Part shown: positions 56,169 through 64,000 of the stretch, in pieces
Layout: each line of letters begins with the position of its first letter
How positions within the stretch are numbered: the stretch's first letter is position 1
Assembly: GCA_007922195.1 (NCBI GenBank)
Contig: ML682014.1
Coordinates: 2,047,027 to 2,111,026, forward strand
Source of the DNA: Podocnemis expansa
Lineage: Eukaryota > Chordata > Testudines > Podocnemididae
DNA: 64,000 nt
Direction: 5' to 3'
Translations under genes and position numbers: made by a program
The notes under the pieces: generated by a model
Told to the model about the DNA's origin: nothing
The model's input: the letters and a program-made list of their open reading frames with translations, nothing else
Databases searched by the model: none

Positions 56169-56396
56169 ATTAATTCCAGAGGGGTATGCGTGTTAGTCTG
56201 TATATAGCAAAAACAACTGAAGTCCTGTGGCACCTTAAAGGCTAACACACTTCTTCAGGCATAAGCTTTCAAGAGTTGCAACCCACTTTCTCAGATGCAT
56301 CTGATGAAGTAGGTTACAGCCCATGAAAGCTTATGCCTGAAGAAATGTGTTGGTCTTTAAGGTGCCTCAGGAATTTTGTTGTTTTTTATATTAATT
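56169..56396. mobile_element. Fold-back Penelope-like tail with short target duplication
   Basis: The insert 56176-56389 (214 bp) is flanked by ATTAATT at 56169-56175 and 56390-56396. The left arm (about 56202-56297) is the reverse complement of the right arm (about 56298-56389), sharing AAGCTTATGCCTGAAGAA, GTGTTAG/GTGTTGG, CTTTAAGGTGCC and TTGTTGTTTT. The centre is ATGCAT. The left side also keeps the outermost tail words (CAGAGGGGTATGCGTGTTAG). Confidence 0.82.
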
Positions 56397-56589
56397 AGGC
56401 GACAAGTATCAAATATCAGAGATTGGAAGCACATCTGACAAACGCTGCATTTCATGGCTAACAATTCTGTTTTGGAACAACGTGCTTTTCCTGGCTTTGG
56501 CCTCCAATTCTACAGTTCATAATGTCTCATGCATGTAATTCTGTCCAGGCTGTTGCATTAGCAAGAAGCCATTATAACTGATATTACAG

Positions 56590-56720
56590 TTGTACTAATA
56601 TTACAATAGCCTCTGCAGACCTAGATCCCTTTGTGCTAGGCACTGTGCAAATGTACAATAAGAGAGACAACCTCCACCCCAGAGACCTCACAGTCTACAC
56701 ATATGAAGGCAGACAGCTGC
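56590..56720 (+). repeat. Ancient LINE/SINE fragment
   Basis: Reads GCTAGGCACTGTGCAAATGT, ACAATAAGAGAGACAACCTC and CAGAGACCTCACAGTCTAC. This is a word order common in old amniote LINE/SINE repeats. The family is not resolved. Confidence 0.4.
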
Positions 56721-57835
56721 AAACATCACTTTTTTGTGGTGGATTTAGGATGACCACGAAGGCCTCAGTCCTTCTCTAAGCTCAGTGTTAATGAGCTCTG
56801 TATGAATACAGGAGTCTGCTCATGCAGAATTCTTCGTAGGACTGATGTGTGTTTTTCTGTTCGATCGTCTAGCAACAGTACTATGACCAGACCTCAGGGT
56901 CCTCTACGTAACTATGGCCTGAATTGAAAGATCATCTCTGCTGGTATGGATTTAAATAGAGTGGCTGGTACTTTTAGAGAGACAGACAATGTAACCAGGC
57001 CAAAAGGCACTATTCAGCAGAGCTGAACAATTATTTCAGTTGGTGACAGATTCAGTTTGTTCAGAGATACTTCCTTTTAAGCAAACTGCTCCTATGATGG
57101 AGACCTGAAAATCCAGGAGGAAGACGTTAAGGAGGTTTTAATGCAAAAGGTGTTTAGTTAACCTATCAGCCTAAACACTGGATTTTCTAAAATATTCTTC
57201 AGAGAGATTTTAATGCAAGGGGTTAAATTTAGCTAGCCCATGCTGGCTCACTGACTTGTATTTCTCCCTGCTGACTGAATCTCATGTGCCAGAAAGCTTT
57301 AATTTTAAAAAAATGAAGTCTCTAGCCTTTATGGCTGTAAAGAAATTCAGCAAAACGTTAACCAGAAGTGAGTCAATTAAGTGATGTTTGCCAAGCAACA
57401 GGAGCTCCAAAGAAACAGAACTCCCCATTCATCTCAGTAGGATATGTAACACGCTACATCAATATAGATCCCTGTGGGCTGCCAAAGATACATGTGCTAA
57501 TTAAAATTTCATTAGCAATGAGAAAGAATCCGTTTCTTGCCAGTACTCCTCTGCATCAGACTCTTCAGGTTATTGACTCTGAAGCCTGATGATGACAATT
57601 CAAATATCACCATTGTTAACTGTAAATACTGACCACAGTACCCAAGAAAGGAGCAAGATGATCCTACCATGATGATCAGCATAACCCACTATGCACAGAA
57701 CCTCATTTTAGAGTCATGAGTAGGCAGAGTTTGTGTTGTGGATGAAGCTCAGGAAAGTATAGTCTAACTAACACACAGTATTTTACTCAACCTAACTCTT
57801 ATGAAGATTACTATGAGATCATTGAAAGTTAGCAT

Positions 57836-58795
57836 TTGTTTCAGAGCCAGACTGGTATCCCAAAGTCAGCTACTACAGGGGAATCCCAGGAAAGGAAACA
57901 ACAAAATGGGTCTAGCCATCACCTACAATCCCGAAGTCAGACCTCTACAGCACATCATCAGGGATCTACAGACTATTCTACAAGATGATCCCTCACTCTC
58001 TCAAGTCTTGGGAGACAGACCTCTCCTCACTTACAGACAGCTCCCCAACCTTAAGCAGATACCAGCAGCTACAGACCAGACAACAGAACCATTAAAACAG
58101 ACACATACCCTTGCAACACACCACACTGCCAACTTTGCCCTCATATCTGCACGAGAGACACTATTACAGGACCTAACAAAACCAGCTACTCCATCAAGGT
58201 CTCATTCATCTGCTCATCCACCAGTGTGGTTTATGCCATCATGTGCCAGAAATGCTCCCACACCTCATATATTAGATAAACATGACAGTCTCTGTGCAAA
58301 AGAATAAATGGGTACAAAACTGACAACAGAAATTGTAGGTGAGCATTTCAGTCTTGCTGTTCACTCCATTGATGATTTGCTAATAGCTGTGTTCAAACAA
58401 ATGAATAACAAAACAAGGTTTTAAAGAGAAAGTGCAGAACTGGCATTCATATGCAAATTTGACACTTGCTTCAGGGTTATATAAAGACTTGGGGTTTTTT
58501 TTTCCTCATTACAACAGGTGATTTGACCTCACTTTCCTCTATATGCTGTTTCCCAGTGTCTATATCTAAACTACTGCTTTGATTTACTGTTATAGTGTGC
58601 CTTGATCCTATGAGTTAACCTCCCTGAATATATTTTCATCCCATTCAGTAAATTCCCCATCTTTAAAGCATCTGATGAAGTGGGATTGTCTCCCATGAAA
58701 GCTCATGCAATTAATAAAATTGCTAGTCTTTAAAAGTGCCACAGGACTCCTTGTTTGTTTTGTGAATTAGACTAACATGGCTGTCCCTTTGGAAT
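57836..58795 (+). mobile_element. Penelope-like element, 5'-truncated, with reverse-transcriptase end and endonuclease remnant
   Basis: From about 57900 the frame reads MGLAITYNPEV, LQHIIRDLQTILQDDPSLSQ, then DRPLLTYRQ and NLKQIPA, close to the copy at 19131. A frameshift follows, after which another frame carries FICSSTSVVYAIMCQKC and a decayed YIR in place of YIG. The 3' part ends GCATCTGATGAAGTGGGATT, TCTTTAAAAGTGCCACAGG, CTCCTTGTTTGTTTTG and ACTAACATGGCTGTCCC. It shares its whole 3' section with the palindrome at 48.1-48.9 kb. Confidence 0.82.
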
Positions 58796-59011
58796 TTATT
58801 TTAGAAGCACTCAAACTGCTAAGCCCTTTCTAATAACAGCAGAAGACCCAGGCTTTGCCTCCATGAGTCCACAGTTTTAAGTTTTCAGTCCATCAGAAAG
58901 AAAGGTTGTGATGTGAGAGTGAATGGACGAGCTAGGGTTGGAACAGCAAGCTGATTTGTGAGTGACTGTTGGTGTAAAGATGGCAGATGATACTGTGTGA
59001 GCAGACATCAT

Positions 59012-59509
59012 CATCTAGAGTGGCAGTTCCCAACATTTTTGGCTCATGGGTCACAGATTACATTTTTTTTCCTATGCTTAAGTGCTATCAGTGTCCCTCC
59101 CTTGCCAATGCAGGCAGACAAAAGTTCAGGGAGGAGGCTGCATGTGTCCTGTAGCCCCATACGTTCCACCTAGGTCCCTAGGCAGCAGCTTCCTTCTTCA
59201 GCCAGGTGGATGGGAGATCAGTGCTCCCCCCTTCTGGCTCCAGCAGGAACCCCAGCACCCATGGACCATGCAGAGCACTTTGCCATGCTTCCAGCTACAG
59301 CCAGGAGGAGGGAGGCACTGATTTCCTGTCCCTTGGCTGCAGCAAGGAGCCTGCACCAACCTTGTAGCCCTGTGGCAATGTGTTCCATCTGGGTCCCCAG
59401 GCAATAGCTCCCTCCTGCAGCCAGAGAGCAGGAAGGGATGGGCCATTTTGAAAGACCCCTTCGACCATTTCTGGTCCCCAGCTCACAAGTTGGAAACCAC
59501 AGATCTAGA
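59012..59509. mobile_element. hAT element with near-exact 8-bp target duplication and duplicated interior
   Basis: The element is 59020-59501 (482 bp). It starts GTGGCAGTTCCCAAC and ends GTTGGAAACCACA. Flanks CATCTAGA (59012-59019) and GATCTAGA (59502-59509) match at 7 of 8 positions. The interior holds two diverged copies of a unit with TGTAGCCC, GTTCCA.CT.GGTCCC and CAGGCA.AGCT.CCT.CT.CAGCC (near 59148 and 59363). Confidence 0.82.
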
Positions 59510-60413
59510 AAAAGAGGGCAACAATAGAAGAGAAGTGGGCTAAGAACAGACTCTGAGAAACTGCCCCCTACCCAAAGATCTAGTGGGGAAAGAAAGGAAG
59601 GGATTGGTTGTGGATATCCAACGTACAGTGAAAAGCATCCGTCACCTAGGTATCTACACACAATCGCCTCCACTGTTGTAATGCTGTGTTTTATTACTGT
59701 CATCTGCCTACATGGGGGGCAGCACTATATCATGGGAGCCAGGGATTCCTCCAGCTCTGCACTCGGAGTGGGGGAGCCCAAATGCAGGCTTGGCCCCAGG
59801 ATGGTGGAGACCCATGGTAAGCCATTGATTAACATCACTTAACGTATGCTCTATTGTTAATAAATCTGGCACATATCAGAGAAGGATCTATTAATGAAGA
59901 TTCTCTATATTCTAGTAAGGAGGAGAGGACAGTAGAGGATAAAATACGGGTCAGATGTAATGAGAAACTGTCAAATGAAAAAGAATCCCATTCAATTACA
60001 TCACATAATGGCAGACAGCTAAAAGGTGACGGTTTTTAAGTGCTCATATACAAATGCTAGAAGTCTAAATACCAAGATGGGTGCACTTAAGTACCTCATG
60101 TTAAATGAAGATATTGATATAGCAGGCATCACAGAAACTTGATAGAATGAGAATAATTAATGGGACACAGTAAAACCAGGGTTCAAGATATATTAGAAGA
60201 ACAGACTAGGTCATACCGAGTCTTGCTTTATGTAAAAGAAACCATGAAGCCAAATGAAATAAAAATCATAAGTGAACTAGACCATGCCATAGCATCTCTA
60301 GGGATAGCAATCCCATGCTTGAATAATTAGACTATAGCAATAGAGGTATACTGACCACCTGACCGGGATGGTGATAGTTACTGTGAAATGTGTAGGGAGA
60401 TGAGAGAGGCTAC

Positions 60414-60793
60414 GTGTGACAGGGTGCTGGTGGTACACAAAGGGTTAAGCCAGCCCCGATGCTGGAACCATAAGTTAAGAGTGGAACCAGACAGGACTAA
60501 TGGCAGGATTGGGCTAGAGAGGAGTAGGAGGTAGGCTCACTCAGCCAAGCCCTATAAAGGTTCAGAGGTAGCTGTATGGACAGGGGGAAAGTCCTCAGCC
60601 TGTAAGGGAAAAACTGCAGTGGGAAGCAAGATCCCTGATTAGACGCTGAAGCTGCATGGCCCTAGCCTGGAACTATTGTTATCTATAGTTGTTGGTGGAA
60701 AAACCTATAACCAAAAAGCACTGGTGGAAGCACAAAATGGATGACTGTGGGTGGTTTGTGGGCACGGAAGACCTGACCACACTGGGGGACAGC
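60414..60793. repeat. Insertion in the LINE, possibly LTR-type
   Basis: Starts TGTGACAGGGTGCTGGTGG and ends near CTGGGGGACAGCAC. It includes AAAGGGTTAAGCCAGCC, GCCCTATAAAGG (TATA-like) and a 3' GTGGAAGC. LINE-like sequence flanks it on both sides. It resembles solo LTRs known to me in turtles, but I see no clear target duplication. Confidence 0.4.
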
Positions 60794-61662
60794 ACAAACC
60801 TGCTACAATATAAAAATATAAAACTCTGTAATAGTAACAGGGGATTTCAACAACTCCCAGCCATGCTGACTGGGTACCTGTCACCTCAGAACAGGATGCA
60901 AAGACAAAGTTTCTTAACACCTTAAATGACTGCTTCCGGGAACAGTTACTCTGAGAACCCACAAGAGGAGAGGCAATTCTTGATATAGTCCTCAGTGGAG
61001 TACAGGATCTGGTCTAAGAAGTGAGTATAGCTGAACCACTTGGTTACAGTGATCGTAGTATAATAAAATAAAACATTTATTGGTGGGTGGAGAGTTGGGA
61101 AACAGCAAGGCAGTCCACCATGGTCGCACTTCATTTCAGAAGGGGGGATCTACATAAAAAATGAGGAAGTTAGTTAAACAAAAATTAAAAGATACAGGTG
61201 CCAAAAGTGAAGCCTCTGCAAGCTGTATGGAAACTTTTTAAAGACACCAACATAAAGGCTCTCACAAAAGGAGCATAAACTCTGGCAAGTGAAGTGTAAA
61301 AATATAATTAGGGAGGTCAAAAATTTGAAGAACAGCTAGCCAAAGAATCAAAAAGTAACCACAAAAAAAAATTTTTTTTAAGTATATCAGCAGCAGGAAG
61401 CCTACTATGCAGTGAAGACACTGGACAACAGAGATGCTGAGGAGCCCTCAAGAAAAATAAGGATATTGCAGAGGAAGTTCTTTGTATCAGTGCTTATGGC
61501 TGTAGATGTGAGGGATTCCCAAGTTTGAGCCTTTTTTTTTTTTTTTTTTTTTAAGATTACAATTCTGAGGAACTGTGCCAGATTCAGGTGTAGTTAGAGG
61601 AAGTTTTTGATAAATTGGTAAACAATAATAATGTCACCAGGACCAGATGTTACCCACTCATG

Positions 61663-62080
61663 GGCTATGTCTATACATACATCGTTATTTCAAAATAAAG
61701 ATTTTGAAATGAGTTATTTCGAAATAAAGTCCTTATTTTGAAATAAGTTAATTCGAATTAACAAAATGTTAATTCGAATTAAGGGAAAGCCTGCTATTGA
61801 AACAGCTGTTATTTCAAAATGGTTATTTCTAAACAACTGTTTCGAAACAATGGTGTTATTTCGAAACAACATGTCCAAACGGCCTTATTTTGAAATAACC
61901 ATTTCGAAATAACAGCCGTTTTGAAACAATCGGGGTTTAACCTGTTTCGAAACAGCAGTTCTTATTTCGAAAGGACAGGATCTGTCCTTTCGAAATAAGA
62001 AAATGTCATGCAGACCAAATTTCTTTTATTTCAAAATAACCAGTGTTATTTTGAAATAAAAGTGCTGTGTAGACATAGCC
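61663..62080. mobile_element. Palindromic MITE of the TTCGAAATAA family
   Basis: The left end is GGCTATGTCTATACATACAT and the right end GTGCTGTGTAGACATAGCC. The interior is a chain of TTATTTCGAAATAA, TTAATTCGAATTAA and GTTTCGAAAC palindromes. It includes one perfect hairpin (61959-62001) with 20-base arms and a 3-base loop. It is inserted in the LINE. Confidence 0.8.
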
Positions 62081-63369
62081 AAGAAGTTCTGAAGGGACTC
62101 AAATGTAGAACTCTACTGTGTGGTACATAACTGTGATCTGTACCCTAACATTTAAATCAATATCTGTACCAGGAGCCACCAATTTTTAAAAAAGGCTCCA
62201 GAGGCAATCCCAGCAATTACAGGCCAATAAGCTTAACTTTAGTACCAAGCAAATTCACTGAAACTATAGTAAAGAACAGAATCATCAGGCACATAGATGA
62301 ATACAATTTGCTGGGGAAGAGTTAACATGGTTTTTGTAAAGAGAAATCATGATCACCAATCTACCAGAATTCTCTGAGTGCATCAACAAAGAAGTGGAAA
62401 AGGGTAATCCCATGGACATAGTGTGCTTAGATTTTCAGAAAGCCTTTGGACAAGGTCCATCACCTTAGGCACTTAAGCAAAGTAAACAGTGATGGGATAA
62501 GAGGAATGGTCCTCTTTTGCATCAGTAAATGGTTAAAAGACAAGAAACAAAGGGTAGTGGTCAGTTTCCAGTAAGGAGAGAATAGTGGTGTCTGCCATGG
62601 GTCTATACAGGGACCAGTACTGTTCAACATATTCAGAAAAATCTGTTAAACAATGAGGTGGCAAAATTCGCATATGATACAGAACTACTCAAGAAAGTTG
62701 AGTCCAAAGCAGACTTTGAAGAGTTACATAGGGTATTCAGAAAACTGGGTGACTAGGCGACAAAATGGCAAATGAAATTCAATGTTAATAAATGCAAAGT
62801 AATGCATACTGGAAAACTGAATCCTGACTATGGACATAAAATGATGTGTTCTAAACTGCCTGTCACCACTCACGAAAAAGATCATGAATGGTCCTCTGAA
62901 AACATCTACTCAATGTGCACTGGCAGTCAAAAAAGCTAACACAATTTTGGGAGTCATTAGGCAAAGGATGGATGATAAGGCAGAAAGTATCATATTGCTT
63001 CTATAAATTCATGGTAGGCCCACATCTTGAATGCTGCATGCACATCTGGCTGCCCCATCTGATATGTCCAGGAAAGGGCTGGACATCACAGAGCATACAG
63101 TTTTGCAGAAACTGACAACCAGAAGTGTGTTGGGATCAAATAGGAACCAAAGCTGGAGGAAGCCAAAGTGGGTTTGCAGAGAGGCTGCTAGGGTCAGAGA
63201 TGCTGAACCAGGGCTGTTTAGCACACAGACAGTTCAGGTGCAACCTGCATTCAGGAAAGTTAGTTGTGAGTAGCCCAGGTTGGGAGCTTTATGTACACAC
63301 AGCAAAGCATTGTGAAGAACTTAAAAGTCATAGTGCAGGCAATGCTACAACTCCTCACTGTGTTAGTTC

Positions 63370-63449
63370 AGTGGTGCAGTATTGAGTTACAGCACCTGAG
63401 GAAGTCAATGGAGCAACACTGATTTACAACAGCTGAGGATCTGGCCCAA
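63370..63449. repeat. Dispersed palindromic repeat, near-complete copy
   Basis: Reads AGTGGTGCAGTATTGAGTTA, CAGCACCTGAGG, AAGTCAATGGAGCAACAC and TGATTTACAACAGCTGAGGA, then TCTGGCCC. It matches the right arm of the family closely. Confidence 0.5.
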
Positions 63450-63492
63450 TGTTATTGGGGAAGGAAAGACTGAGGACTGAAATCAACCATAC

Positions 63493-63674
63493 TACTTCAG
63501 GCAAAAGCAGCAAGGAGTCCCGTGGCCCCTAAAGACTAACAAATTTATTTATCACATGAGCTTTTGTAGGAGAAAATCCCACTTTGTCAGGCCTTTGTTA
63601 GTCTTTAAGGGCCACGGGACTCCTTGCATCTTTTGCTGAACTACACTAACGCGGCTGCCCCTTTGGTACTTCAG
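63493..63674. mobile_element. Fold-back Penelope-like tail with 8-bp target duplication
   Basis: The insert 63501-63666 (166 bp) is flanked by TACTTCAG at 63493-63500 and 63667-63674. The left arm (63501-63591) is the tail reversed, from TTTTGC through the CCCACTTTGTC block. The right arm (63593-63666) is the tail forward, starting at TTTGTTAGTCTTTAAGGGCC and ending ACTAACGCGGCTGCCCCTTT. The pairing core is GCAAGGAGTCCCGTGGCC with its complement. The right arm lacks the block from GACAAAGTGGG to AATTTAT. Confidence 0.85.
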
Positions 63675-64000
63675 TCAAAAACTCCCTGTACTAATCTACC
63701 AGCTTGAGTGTTATTGTGGGGACAGAGATCTCTTAGCTAGTTTCAATTAGTTTTTGTATCTGTGCCTATCAGAAATGTGTGCTCAGGAGATAATTTCTAT
63801 GCTTAAATTAGAGATTAAATAAAGGAAACCAGACCCACTGAATGTGAAGACTCTACCCATCTGGTTGGGAGATACGATTTCCAATATTACGTTCAGTGCA
63901 ATTTTGTATGTACATCTGTTGTCCACACGGATAACACAATGGGTTAAGACCTGAAGTAAACTATCTGTTAACATTTTGCTACAAAATTAGTCTCTATCGT

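Larger units (their letters stand above)
59830..63400 (+). mobile_element. CR1-like LINE, degenerate, with nested insertions
   Basis: The order follows a CR1-type second ORF. The endonuclease part is near 60040-60130 (SYTNARSLNTKMGALKYL, IDIAGITET), then 60840-61060 (TRGEAILDIVLSGVQDLV). The reverse-transcriptase part is at 62190-62830 (PAITGQ*A.L region, LDFQKAF, GSIQGPVLFNIF), then VGPHLECC at about 63010. Stops and frameshifts are frequent. A MITE (61663-62080) sits between the ...THSW and KKF/VLKEL segments, and a non-LINE stretch (60414-60793) interrupts the endonuclease part. A T-run lies at about 61533-61552. Confidence 0.75.
50483..64000. other. Region upstream of window exon 1, no exon found
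   Basis: Probably intron of the same gene, since the N-terminal exons must lie upstream. No SLC44 N-terminal sequence was found on the minus strand. It holds CR1 pieces, a minisatellite, hAT and MITE copies, a Penelope-like element and a CR1-like LINE, all listed separately. 53530-54600, 55080-56160 and 56770-57830 show nothing I can assign. Confidence 0.55.

Noticed and set aside
57801..58307. 168-codon frame as a host gene
   Set aside because: The N-terminal half is Penelope-type RT sequence and the second half is the wrong register of the same element.
50483..64000. Missing 5' exons of the SLC44 gene
   Set aside because: No N-terminal SLC44 sequence with a matching phase-compatible donor was seen. 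The short open frames here fall in repeats.

Overview
The window looks like vertebrate, probably turtle (Testudines), nuclear DNA. There is one intron-rich gene on the minus strand, surrounded by dense, decayed transposable elements. The repeats point to a sauropsid and most likely a turtle: CR1 LINE pieces in both orientations, Penelope-like element (PLE) remnants and many copies of their 3' tail, a DIRS-type tyrosine-recombinase retrotransposon, hAT insertions with 8-bp target duplications, and families of palindrome-rich miniature DNA transposons. The clade call is inference from repeat families known to me and was not computed.

The gene is a choline-transporter-like protein (SLC44/CTL family), most like SLC44A5. 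Seventeen coding exons run from 50482 down to 1507. All have AG/GT-type boundaries, and all sixteen junctions join in phase with no stop, giving 1775 coding bases (about 591 codons). They cover TM1, the large glycosylated extracellular loop, TM2 to TM7 and about the start of TM8. The 5' exons (N-terminal tail) lie beyond 64000 and the 3' exons (C-terminus) lie before position 1. One intron (10042-11569) has the sequence signature of a minor, U12-type intron.

Region by region: 1-11.6 kb holds eight exons (five of them between 1.5 and 8.2 kb), a textbook hAT copy, MITEs, MIR/L2-like sequence and PLE tails. 11.6-18.6 kb holds five exons and a 1.1-kb hAT element. 18.6-34.3 kb holds five exons, a PLE copy with RT/GIY-YIG remnants, GC-rich repeat blocks and more MITEs. 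34.3-50.4 kb is the largest intron. It contains a structurally complete but mutated DIRS element (36304-42240, with inverted terminal repeats and internal complementary region), a CR1 fragment and an 830-bp palindrome built on PLE tails. 50.5-64 kb is upstream intron or flank, with a minisatellite, CR1 pieces, a second PLE copy and a CR1-like LINE carrying two later insertions.

The most original observation is that four PLE 3'-tail copies are fold-back (inverted) structures. Three of them are flanked by short direct repeats, so they look as if they were inserted already folded. I found no second protein-coding gene, no RNA gene I would defend, and no CRISPR or prokaryotic feature.
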